A DNA stretch of 40,995 nt from a candidate division WWE3 bacterium GW2011_GWC2_41_23. Lineage in GTDB: Bacteria; Patescibacteriota; WWE3; UBA101185; UBA10185. The stretch spans positions 91,596 through 132,590 of the forward strand of contig LCBB01000002.1 of the NCBI GenBank assembly GCA_000996895.1. The letters are read 5' to 3'. This document shows, in pieces, positions 18,073-25,240 of this stretch (positions are counted from its first letter, which is position 1; every line of letters starts with the position of its first letter). Made by a program: the position numbers and the translations under genes. The notes below the pieces were generated by a model, which saw nothing but the letters and a program-made list of their open reading frames with translations, was not told the DNA's origin and did not search any database.

Positions 18073-19266
18073 TTATTCGACAGGTGTATTCTCTTCAGAT
18101 TGTACATCCTGAGGTTCTTCGTTTCCAGATTCGACGCCTTCTTCCGAAGCTTTTTCAATTTCTGCCGCAGCTTCTTCTTCTTTACGAACTCTGTCTTTTT
18201 CTATTTTCTCATCTTCAGTTTTCTTTATTGCCTCATCCCATACTCCTACGACTTTTTTGTCTTCCTTGGCTCCTATTTTTATCGCTTCTCCTGACTCGGC
18301 TGAGAATATTCCGGCAGCTCCCTTAATATCGATTTTCCACTTTGTAAGTTTGTTCGCGAGACGGGCGTTCTGGCCTTCTTTTCCGATTGCCAGACTTTGC
18401 TGCTCTTCAGGGACAGTAACTACCGCGCGTTTGTTTTCTTTATCCAAAACCACTTCTGCTACTTTAGCAGGAGACAAGCTCGCGGCGATAAATTTTTCAG
18501 TTATGTTATAAAAAGGAATGATGTCGATTTTCTCACCGAAAAGTTCCGCGATTATTGCCTGAACCCTTACACCTTTTTGTCCGACGCAGCTACCCACAGG
18601 ATCTACTTTGTCGTCTTTTGAGGAAACGGCCATCTTAGTACGTGAGCCGGCTTCTCTTGCGATTGCTTCGACAACAACAACTCCGGATGCTATTTCCGGT
18701 ACTTCCTGTTCGAAAAGTTTTACAACAAATTGCGGGTCGGATCTGCTGACAACAACTTCGGTGCCACGTGTACTTTCCTTGATGTCTTTAACCAAAACTT
18801 TTAGTCTTTGATTGATTCTGTAATTTTCAAAAGGAACCTGTTCGCCTGAGGGCATGACTCCCTGCGCGCGCGTCTTTCCCAAATCAAGAGTGACCATACC
18901 ATTATCAATTCTGAAAACGGTACCCAACATAATTTGTCCTATTTTTGCTCTGAATTCGCTGGTAATAACTTCTTTTTCGGTCTCTCTTATCTTTTGCAAA
19001 ATGACTTGTTTGGCTGTCTGAGCTGCGATTCTTCCAAAACCCGAAGGTGTAACGTCTTTTTTGTCTTTTATAATCTTCACTTCTCCGGTATCCGTGTCCA
19101 GGTCTACCTCTATCTCCTCAAGTTCGACTTCTTCCCCAGCTTCTTTTCTGTCTTTTTTGTACGCGGTAGCCAGAGCCGTTTTAACCGACTCGATAACACT
19201 TTCCACGGTAATGCCTCTTTCGGCAGCTACCTGGTTCAACGCAGCATTAAATTCCGATATTGCCAT
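18073..19266 (-). CDS. nusA: Transcription elongation/termination factor NusA
   Basis: NusA binds RNA polymerase and modulates pausing, termination and antitermination. The 397 residues show the N-terminal polymerase-binding domain (ISEFNAALNQVAAERG), the S1 domain (GQIMLGTVFRIDNGMVTLDLG), then two KH domains (GSCVGQKGVRVQAI; AIGKEGQNARLANKLT) and a long acidic, Glu-rich tail of about 80 residues instead of E. coli AR repeats. The start is the ATG at 19266, preceded by AGAGG at good spacing, not the upstream in-frame codon at 19305, which would lie inside a terminator hairpin. The leader holds an intrinsic terminator between promoter and start, suggesting attenuation. Confidence 0.96.
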   Translation of the reverse strand: MAISEFNAALNQVAAERGITVESVIESVKTALATAYKKDRKEAGEEVELEEIEVDLDTDTGEVKIIKDKKDVTPSGFGRIAAQTAKQVILQKIRETEKEVITSEFRAKIGQIMLGTVFRIDNGMVTLDLGKTRAQGVMPSGEQVPFENYRINQRLKVLVKDIKESTRGTEVVVSRSDPQFVVKLFEQEVPEIASGVVVVEAIAREAGSRTKMAVSSKDDKVDPVGSCVGQKGVRVQAIIAELFGEKIDIIPFYNITEKFIAASLSPAKVAEVVLDKENKRAVVTVPEEQQSLAIGKEGQNARLANKLTKWKIDIKGAAGIFSAESGEAIKIGAKEDKKVVGVWDEAIKKTEDEKIEKDRVRKEEEAAAEIEKASEEGVESGNEEPQDVQSEENTPVE

Positions 19267-19284
19267 ATATTTCCTCTTAGTAAT

Positions 19285-19307
19285 AAAAAAGTGGGTGACA
19301 CCCACTT
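19285..19307 (-). terminator. Intrinsic terminator in the nusA leader (dnaJ terminator and/or attenuator)
   Basis: On the minus strand AAGTGGGTGTCACCCACTT forms a perfect 8-bp stem with a 3-nt loop, directly followed by a T run. It is 77 nt past the dnaJ stop but downstream of the nusA promoter (19338-19366), and only 18 nt before the nusA start. It can stop dnaJ readthrough and also abort nusA transcripts. Confidence 0.85.
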
Positions 19308-19337
19308 ATCAACCAAATATTACGCTTATACCGGTTG

Positions 19338-19366
19338 ATGATACATCAGCGTCGGCGGGCGGTCAA
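19338..19366 (-). promoter_or_regulatory. Strong promoter of nusA-infB
   Basis: The minus strand shows TTGACC (complement of 19361-19366), 17 nt, TATCAT (complement of 19338-19343), each 5 of 6 to consensus. The predicted start is near 19331, giving a leader of about 65 nt that contains the terminator hairpin and then an AGAGG ribosome binding site. It lies just downstream of the dnaJ stop. Confidence 0.7.
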
Positions 19367-19383
19367 CTTGTTCGGCAGGCTAC

Positions 19384-20322
19384 TTACAGAGTTCCCAGCT
19401 CTTCCAGCAAACTCCTCTGCTTCTTGTTCAAGGTCTTCGGAACGACCACCGCAATCTGCACCATCACATCTCCCTGCCCGCGCCCGTGCAGCCGGGGCAT
19501 TCCTTTGCCTCTGATAAGGAGTCTCGCGCCGTACTGGGTACCTGCAGATATTTTAAGTTTGGCTTTACCTAGGGCATCGGAGCTGGCCAGGTCCACTACC
19601 GGAACTTCGACGGTCCCACCTATGGCCGCTGTCACAATGTCTATCTCAGCTACAACATATAAATCGTCACCGGCCACCTTAAACCCCTTCGGAGAGGGAA
19701 CTTTCAGCGTTATAAACAGGTCGCCGGCAGGTGTTCCCGAAGGCCCCGGCATGCCTTTTCCCGTAAATTTGAGCTCTAATCCATCCCGGGCACCTGAGGG
19801 TATTTTTATTTTCACCTTCCCGCTTTCAATGGATACTTCTTTTTCAACGCCGAAAACCGCCTCTCTGAACTCTATGTTTAATTGGTAATAGAGACTTTTT
19901 CCACGTCGGGGAGCACGCTGTCCGCCGAATCCCCTGAAACCGAACATGCTCTCAAAAATATCGAAGGGATCAAAATCACCGTATTCCGGGTTCCCTCCGG
20001 CGTTCGGACCATTAGAAGTATAAGTATAGGTAAACGGTCCCCACTGTCCGCCTCTACCTGCGCCACCTGAAAAGCCTCCGAATCCTTGATTAGGATCCGC
20101 AGTGCCGTAAGTATCGTACATCTTACGTTTTTCCGCGTCGCTCAAAACTCTGTAAGCTTCATTTATTTCTTTAAACCGCTTCTCGGCTGCTTCCTTGTCT
20201 TTTTCCGAAACAACGTCGGGATGATGTTCTCTTGCCAGCTTCCTATACGCCTTTTTTACGTCCTCTTCCGAGGCGTTTTTATCTATTCCTAATACTTTGT
20301 AGTAGTCTTTTCCGTTTGCCAT
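19384..20322 (-). CDS. dnaJ: J-domain co-chaperone, DnaJ/CbpA type without zinc fingers
   Basis: This co-chaperone stimulates the ATPase of DnaK. The 312 residues begin with a J domain holding the essential HPD (REHHPDV, about residue 35), then a Gly/Phe-rich linker (GFGGFSGGAGRGGQ), and two C-terminal beta-barrel substrate domains. The CxxCxGxG zinc-finger repeats of classical DnaJ are absent, making it a type II (CbpA-like) protein. The start is set at the ATG at 20322 (MANGKDYY), 8 nt after an extended -10. No dnaK is visible nearby. It follows the hup terminator and has its own promoter. Confidence 0.95.
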   Translation of the reverse strand: MANGKDYYKVLGIDKNASEEDVKKAYRKLAREHHPDVVSEKDKEAAEKRFKEINEAYRVLSDAEKRKMYDTYGTADPNQGFGGFSGGAGRGGQWGPFTYTYTSNGPNAGGNPEYGDFDPFDIFESMFGFRGFGGQRAPRRGKSLYYQLNIEFREAVFGVEKEVSIESGKVKIKIPSGARDGLELKFTGKGMPGPSGTPAGDLFITLKVPSPKGFKVAGDDLYVVAEIDIVTAAIGGTVEVPVVDLASSDALGKAKLKISAGTQYGARLLIRGKGMPRLHGRGQGDVMVQIAVVVPKTLNKKQRSLLEELGTL

Positions 20323-20330
20323 ACTGGGAT

Positions 20331-20339
20331 ATTTTAGCA
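20331..20339 (-). promoter_or_regulatory. Extended -10 promoter of dnaJ
   Basis: The minus strand reads TGCTAAAAT (TGn plus TAAAAT), ending 8 nt before the ATG at 20322. A leaderless or near-leaderless message is predicted; there is no Shine-Dalgarno. Confidence 0.5.
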
Positions 20340-20360
20340 CTTACAACACTTAATTGTTAA

Positions 20361-20394
20361 GAAAAAAGAAACAGCCCCTTATTACGGAGGCTGT
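20361..20394 (-). terminator. Intrinsic terminator after hup
   Basis: On the minus strand ACAGCC pairs with GGCTGT (complement of 20371-20394), extended by an inner CC/GG, and is followed by TTCTTTTTT. It lies about 33 nt after the hup stop and separates it from dnaJ. Confidence 0.75.
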
Positions 20395-20426
20395 CTCGAA
20401 GCGTAACTAAAGTTTACTCAAAAGAG

Positions 20427-20658
20427 TTACTTTACCGCGTCCTTCAAACCTTTACCGGCTTTGAAAGCGGGAGTTTTGCTTGCTGGGATGTGAAGAGGAG
20501 CTCCAGTCTGGGGATTTCTTCCCATTCTCTGTCTTCTGGGTCTAACTTCGAAGGTTCCGAAGCCAGTCCAGGTTACCTTTTCACCTTTCTTCAATGCTGC
20601 GGTGATAGATTCGGCGACTGCGTCAACTGCTTTTAGCTTGTAATTCCTGTTTTGTCAT
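20427..20658 (-). pseudogene. hup: HU-family DNA-binding protein gene with internal deletion and frameshift
   Basis: HU is a small dimeric nucleoid protein, normally about 90 residues. Here an ATG at 20658 with a GGGGG-rich ribosome binding site starts MTKQEL, the normal HU N-terminus, but the frame stops after 11 residues. In another frame, [19 protein letters not shown] continues through GFGTFEV and GRNPQTG to KDAVK and a TAA at 20427. The segment between MTKQEL and AVDAV should be about 17 codons but only 10 nt remain: 41 nt are missing and the 232-nt gene is out of frame. A terminator follows. It is either a genuine pseudogene, with another hup copy expected, or an assembly error. Confidence 0.85.
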
Positions 20659-20704
20659 TTACTAAGACACCCCCTTTCAGGTTGTCTGCCCTTTTATAGG
20701 CTAA

Positions 20705-21484
20705 CTAAATTAACTTATCTATTCTTATTGTTTCTTTTTTATCTGTGTCGAACAGCACACTTCTGAAAGCTTTTCTGCCATGCTCTTCCCAATCGAACCG
20801 CTGATTTCTCGCTGTCTTAAACATGTTGATTATTATGTCAGTTTGAACTCCAAGTACGGAATCTATAGATCCGGACATTCCCACATCAGTTACATACAAA
20901 GAACCTTTTGGAAGGACCATGTTGTCGCAGGTAGGAACGTGAGTGTGTGAACCCACAAAAATATCTACCCTTCCGTCGAGGTAGTGTGCTAATGCATATT
21001 TTTCACTTGTTGCTTCGGCGTGGAAATCTATAATAATTGCCGCCAGATCTTTTTCCTTATATAAATCCAAAATTTTATCGGCTGTTGAAAAAGGATCTTC
21101 TAAATAAGCGTGTAATGTTGAAAAGGAAGTTCTACCCATGAGATTTATTATTAAAACTTCGCCCTTGCCACCGAGATCTACAATTTTGTGGCCGACGCCG
21201 GGCGTCCCTTCAGGATAATTTGCAGGTCTTATTATCGGGAGTGAATCGATTACATCCTCTGATTCTTTTTGCCAGAAAATATGATCACCTCCGGTAAAAA
21301 AATCTACACCGGCTTTTTGCATATCCTGAATTTTTTCTTCAGTGAATCCTCTTCCGGAAACTAAATTTTCACAATTGGAGAAAACGAAATCTACAGAGTG
21401 TTCTTTGATAATTTCGGGTAGCGCGGCTTGCACCGCTTTACGACCGGGGCTGGCAACTATTTCGCCTACGCAAAGAATTTTCAT
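20705..21484 (-). CDS. ymdB: YmdB-type metallophosphodiesterase
   Basis: The 259 residues match the YmdB/TIGR00282 calcineurin-like family, which hydrolyses 2',3'-cyclic nucleotides and affects RNA decay and cell fate in Bacillus. Metal-site motifs are visible: GEIVASPGR, NCEN, GGDHIF, IDFHAEATSEK and GSHTHVPTCD. The start is the ATG at 21484 (MKILCVGE), since the upstream extension would overlap the small membrane gene and is unlike the family. ymdB next to rny is the Bacillus arrangement (ymdA-ymdB), here with one small membrane gene between. Confidence 0.94.
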   Translation of the reverse strand: MKILCVGEIVASPGRKAVQAALPEIIKEHSVDFVFSNCENLVSGRGFTEEKIQDMQKAGVDFFTGGDHIFWQKESEDVIDSLPIIRPANYPEGTPGVGHKIVDLGGKGEVLIINLMGRTSFSTLHAYLEDPFSTADKILDLYKEKDLAAIIIDFHAEATSEKYALAHYLDGRVDIFVGSHTHVPTCDNMVLPKGSLYVTDVGMSGSIDSVLGVQTDIIINMFKTARNQRFDWEEHGRKAFRSVLFDTDKKETIRIDKLI

Positions 21485-21491
21485 AATTTTT

Positions 21492-21698
21492 TTAAAGTTT
21501 GGTAATTTGAAAGTTATATATTCTATATTTACCAAACACGTTGATCGGCTCTACTGTTGATTTATACAACAAAAATATTGTAATGACAATAAGAAGTAGT
21601 GATACAGCCACAAAGCAACCTTTGACTAAAGAGCTTAAAATCCTTGCAGCTACAATAAAAACGACCACTATTAGTAATGCCATTAATACGTAGTACAT
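21492..21698 (-). CDS. Small two-helix membrane protein
   Basis: The 68-residue protein is mostly hydrophobic, with two predicted membrane helices (about residues 2-20, YVLMALLIVVVFIVAARIL, and 28-45, CFVAVSLLLIVITIFLLY) and a short polar tail. No family is recognised. It ends 8 nt before the ymdB ATG and starts 71 nt after the rny stop, so it may form a unit with ymdB. Its reality is supported by position and membrane character; no ribosome binding site was found. Confidence 0.5.
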   Translation of the reverse strand: MYYVLMALLIVVVFIVAARILSSLVKGCFVAVSLLLIVITIFLLYKSTVEPINVFGKYRIYNFQITKL

Positions 21699-21743
21699 TT
21701 GTTAACACCGCACCAAATCAGGCTTAGTTACTAGTTTGGTAGA

Positions 21744-21783
21744 CTAAAAAAGCAAAATAAACTGCAAAATTATTTTGCAGTTT
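21744..21783 (-). terminator. rny terminator overlapping the stop codon
   Basis: A perfect 12-bp inverted repeat (arms 21759-21770 and 21772-21783, arm AAACTGCAAAAT) is centred on the rny stop codon TAA. On the minus strand it is followed by ATTTTGCTTTTTTAG. The last codons of rny form one arm, so a terminating ribosome would cover the hairpin. Confidence 0.65.
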
Positions 21784-23347
21784 CCGACACTCTTGTCTCT
21801 CTTATCACCGTTACTTTTACAACTCCGGGATAAGATTGCTCGAGTTCAATTTTCTTTGCAATTTCGCGTGCAAGAAATGCTGTTGAGTAATCGTCAACTT
21901 TTTCAGGTGACACAAATACCCTGACTTCACGTCCTGCTGAAATTGCATATGCTTTTTCTACTCCGTCGAACGACATGGAAGCGTTCTCAAGTTCTTTAAG
22001 TCTTGTTGCGTAGGATTGATAATCTTCACTTCGCGCTCCCGGTCTGGCACCGCTTACATGATCTGCCAGATTTACAACCGCAGATTCAATAGAGCTAAAC
22101 GGTCTGTCTTCATGGTGTTCGGCAACACAGTTTATAACATCTTCGGATATTTTGTATTTTCTTAGAAGATCAACGCCCAGCTGAATATGAGTTCCCTCAT
22201 CCTCGGTGACAACCTTTCCGATATCGTGAAATAAACAGCCGAGACGGACAACATCGACTTTGATGCCCAATTCGTGCGCAAGGGCTATTCCTATTTTGCT
22301 TTCCTCCATCGTGTGCTCAATCATATTCTGACCATAAGAAAATCTATATTTAAATCTCCCTAATATTTGAATGAGTTCTTTGGGAATATTGTAAGCTCCG
22401 ATTTTGTGACATAAATCATCTCCTGCTTTATACATAAGATGTTCCGTGTCCTGTTGTGTTTTCTGAACTATCTCTTCAATTTTCGCGGGTTGAATTCTTC
22501 CGTCGGCTAAAAGTTTTTCCAGCGCAATTTTTGCAATCTCACGTCTTACCGGATCAAAACAGGAAATTAATATCTCTCCGGGAGACGAATCCAAATCAAG
22601 GTCTACTCCGGTCAGCTCTTCAAACGTTCTGATGTTTCTTCCTTCTTTTCCGATTATTCTTCCTTTTACATCTTCGTCCGGTAGTTTAACTTTAGAAGTT
22701 GTGTGTTCCACAACGGTATCTGTAGCTCCGAAGCGCATAGCACTTACGAGCATTTCCTGTGAAACCTTATCGGAATTGTGTTTGATTTCTTCTTCAACTT
22801 CTCTTATTCTCTTGCCTTTTTCCTGAGCAAGTTCTTTGTCCAATGACTGGAGCAAAAGATTTTTAGCTTCGTCCTTGCTCATAGCGGAAACGTGTTCTAA
22901 TTCATCCTGAGCCTTTTTGTGAAGCTCCTCTATTTCTTCCTGCTTTTTCTCGATTTTCTCTTTTACCTCTTTGAGGGTCTTAACTTTTTGCTCAATATCA
23001 CGTTCTTTTGTCTCAACTTCAGTCTTTCTTATTGCCAGAGCCTTCTCAATCTCCAGCGAACCTTCTCTGATTCTTCTGGACTCTTCCAGGGAACTTTCCT
23101 TGGTCTTTCTGGCCTCGTCATCGGCCTGGGACCTGATTTTCAAAGCCTCGTCTTTGGCTTCTATTACAATCTCTTTTGCCTGGGACCTTGCTTCTATAAC
23201 AACAGCCTCATTTTCCAGGTCTCTGTCCTGGATAGTAAGAGGGGCTTTTTCCTCTTGTTTCGGCTTATTTGAATTAGTTACTACGCGTGAAACGACTACA
23301 CCGGTCACCCCGGCTACTAATACTAAGAGTACTGTTACTGGATCCAT
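21770..23347 (-). CDS. rny: Ribonuclease Y
   Basis: This membrane-anchored endoribonuclease starts mRNA decay in bacteria lacking RNase E. The 525 residues show an N-terminal membrane helix (VTVLLVLVAGVTGVVVS), a long charged coiled coil (about residues 35-200), a KH domain (VKGRIIGKEGRNIRTFEELTG) and the HD domain with GCLFHDIGKV and AEHHED. The domain set is complete. The ATG at 23347 has GGAGG 9 nt upstream. The 164-bp gap to the upstream recX holds a T run after CGGGC but no convincing terminator stem; I saw no other gene there. Confidence 0.97.
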   Translation of the reverse strand: MDPVTVLLVLVAGVTGVVVSRVVTNSNKPKQEEKAPLTIQDRDLENEAVVIEARSQAKEIVIEAKDEALKIRSQADDEARKTKESSLEESRRIREGSLEIEKALAIRKTEVETKERDIEQKVKTLKEVKEKIEKKQEEIEELHKKAQDELEHVSAMSKDEAKNLLLQSLDKELAQEKGKRIREVEEEIKHNSDKVSQEMLVSAMRFGATDTVVEHTTSKVKLPDEDVKGRIIGKEGRNIRTFEELTGVDLDLDSSPGEILISCFDPVRREIAKIALEKLLADGRIQPAKIEEIVQKTQQDTEHLMYKAGDDLCHKIGAYNIPKELIQILGRFKYRFSYGQNMIEHTMEESKIGIALAHELGIKVDVVRLGCLFHDIGKVVTEDEGTHIQLGVDLLRKYKISEDVINCVAEHHEDRPFSSIESAVVNLADHVSGARPGARSEDYQSYATRLKELENASMSFDGVEKAYAISAGREVRVFVSPEKVDDYSTAFLAREIAKKIELEQSYPGVVKVTVIRETRVSETAK

Positions 23348-23511
23348 ATTTAATTACCTCCATAATTTGTTTAACCATATGTTTTAAATTCGGTGGAATC
23401 GCCTCTATTAAAGAGCGTCGGTACAACTTAAGATCGTGGAAAAGGGGGTATAAAAAAGCCCGATTTCAGCGTGTTTTTAAGCAATATGCCGGCGAATTCC
23501 ATGCCTTGATG

Positions 23512-24018
23512 TTATTTTAATGACGCGATTTTGTCAACCTCCGCCCTCACGCGGTCGGGATTGAACCCTTTTGATATAAGATACCTAATCAGCTTATTAC
23601 GGGTAGCAGGGTCCCTTAGACTCTTTAGCGACCGAGCCTTTTTTTCAACCAATATGCCAAGAGATTTCTCTTCTAATTCTCCGCCCAGTTGACTAAGGTA
23701 CTTACCGGAAATGCTCTCCGGTATTCCCTTTTTATAAAGAAACATCGCGGCTTCCCTGGAACTTTTCGATTTGGGTGAGAGAATCAAACCCTCGATGTAT
23801 CGTCGCGTGTACTCGTCGTCATCAATGTCCCTGGAAGTTTTAAATCTCAATATTATCTCATCGACAACCGTAGCAGGATCAACGCCGGGCGGAAAAGATA
23901 TTTTACGAAGATAGTACGCCGCCCTATCCCTCACTTCCTTTTCAGTGCGGAAAGAATAAGAAACAAAATCCAATATTTTTGAATATAACTTATCTACGGA
24001 TTCTCTAATATCAGACAT
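23512..24018 (-). CDS. recX: RecA regulator RecX
   Basis: RecX modulates RecA filaments, usually by capping or disassembly. The 168 residues show the three-helix repeat pattern: an opening ILDFVSYSFRTEKEVRDRAAYYLRK, a middle DDDEYTRRYIEGLI...SREAAMFLYKKGIPE, and an end with KARSLKSL...RNKLIRYLISKGFNPDRVRAEV. The length is normal. It starts 6 nt after the recA stop, the common recA-recX pairing, so expression is coupled to recA and its probable operator. Confidence 0.87.
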   Translation of the reverse strand: MSDIRESVDKLYSKILDFVSYSFRTEKEVRDRAAYYLRKISFPPGVDPATVVDEIILRFKTSRDIDDDEYTRRYIEGLILSPKSKSSREAAMFLYKKGIPESISGKYLSQLGGELEEKSLGILVEKKARSLKSLRDPATRNKLIRYLISKGFNPDRVRAEVDKIASLK

Positions 24019-24024
24019 TTGTTA

Positions 24025-25131
24025 TTATTCAATTTCTTCGGACATGGGAACTGAAGAATCTTCGGCACTAACCATTCCCAACTCAAGAGGTATTTCGTTA
24101 CTTTGTTTTACAGTCTCTTTTATTTTCTTTGCCAGGTCATCACGCAGTTTTGGATTGCTTTTCAGGTAAACTCTTGAAGCCTCTTTACCCTGCCCGAGCT
24201 TTTCTCCGTTGTATTCATACCAGGCTCCCGATTTTTTAATTACGTTCAAATCCGTACCGACATCCAGTATGTTAGCCTCTTTACTTATTCCTTCGTTAAA
24301 CATTATGTCGAACTCGGCTTTTCTGAAAGGAGGTGCTACTTTGTTTTTTACTACTTTGGCTACAACGCGTATTCCGTTGATATCCTGTCCGACTTTAATT
24401 GATTCAATTTTTCTTACTTCTATTCTTACAGAAGCATAGTACTTTAAAGCTTTTCCTCCGGGGGTAGTTTCGGGATTTCCGAACATAACACCAATCTTCA
24501 TTCTCAATTGGTTAGTAAAAATAAGGGTGCACTTGGATCTGCTTATTGTTCCCGTCAATCTTCTTAAAGCCTGGCTCATTAGACGTGCCTGTATAGCAAC
24601 AAAGCTGTCGCCTATGTCACCTTCGATTTCTGCCCTGGGAACTAAAGCGGCAACAGAGTCTATTGCCACAACATCCACAGCGTTAGATCTAATCAAGGTT
24701 TCTGCAATTTCCAAAGCCTGTTCGCCGGTATCAGGTTGAGAAACGAGAAGATTTTCAACATCAACACCGGTCTTTTCCGCGTAACTTGGGTCAAAAGCGT
24801 GCTCCGCGTCGATTAAGGCGGCTGTTCCGCCGTTTCTCTGAGCCTCTGCGATTATGTGCTGGACCAAGGTTGTTTTTCCTGACGCCTCGGGTCCGTAAAT
24901 CTCAACTATTCTTCCGCGGGGAACTCCCCCGACACCCAAGGCAATATCCAAAGCAATCGAACCGGTAGGAATTACTTCAATGATACGTTCGCCACTGTTG
25001 CCGCCGAGCCTCATGATTGACCCCTTTCCGTAATTTTTTTCAATTTGATCCAGGGCAGTTTGAAGGGCAATGCCTTTGTTCTTCTTAGCTATATCTACCT
25101 GTTTACTATCTTTAGTTTCTTTTTCTTTCAC
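24025..25131 (-). CDS. recA: Recombinase RecA
   Basis: RecA polymerises on single-stranded DNA, drives strand exchange and, where LexA exists, triggers SOS cleavage. The 368 residues have P-loop [10 protein letters not shown], the conserved DAEHAFDP, Walker [21 protein letters not shown], the L1/L2 loops including [20 protein letters not shown], and an acidic C-terminal tail. No intein is present. The start is the GTG at 25131, because GGAGG lies 8 nt upstream; a TTG at 25146 would sit inside that ribosome binding site. It is preceded by a promoter overlapped by a palindrome (25190-25208). Confidence 0.98.
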   Translation of the reverse strand: MKEKETKDSKQVDIAKKNKGIALQTALDQIEKNYGKGSIMRLGGNSGERIIEVIPTGSIALDIALGVGGVPRGRIVEIYGPEASGKTTLVQHIIAEAQRNGGTAALIDAEHAFDPSYAEKTGVDVENLLVSQPDTGEQALEIAETLIRSNAVDVVAIDSVAALVPRAEIEGDIGDSFVAIQARLMSQALRRLTGTISRSKCTLIFTNQLRMKIGVMFGNPETTPGGKALKYYASVRIEVRKIESIKVGQDINGIRVVAKVVKNKVAPPFRKAEFDIMFNEGISKEANILDVGTDLNVIKKSGAWYEYNGEKLGQGKEASRVYLKSNPKLRDDLAKKIKETVKQSNEIPLELGMVSAEDSSVPMSEEIE

Positions 25132-25189
25132 AGTAATAACCTCCAAAAAAAATGTGTACGGGTACCCCCTTTTTCTCTCTGTACTCTAG

Positions 25190-25221
25190 GTTCATTTTAA
25201 CAATGAACTAAACTAATACAA
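25190..25221 (-). promoter_or_regulatory. recA promoter overlapped by a palindromic, SOS-box-like operator
   Basis: The minus strand shows TTGTAT (complement of 25216-25221), 16 nt, TAAAAT (complement of 25194-25199). Across the -10 lies GTTCATT-GTTAA-AATGAAC (25190-25208), a perfect 7-bp inverted repeat with a 5-bp centre. A repressor bound there would block the -10. It is not followed by a T run, so it is not a gltX terminator. It differs from the known GAAC-N4-GTTC and CTGT-N8-ACAG LexA boxes. Confidence 0.6.
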
Positions 25222-25240
25222 GAAAGCCGTTCTATGTTAA

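Noticed and set aside
23348-23511. Possible recX terminator or small RNA in the gap before rny
   Set aside because: A T run follows CGGGC, but no convincing complementary GC arm was found and no strong promoter stands out.
24025-25131. Possible intein or insertion in recA
   Set aside because: The recA frame is uninterrupted, with normal length and motif spacing.
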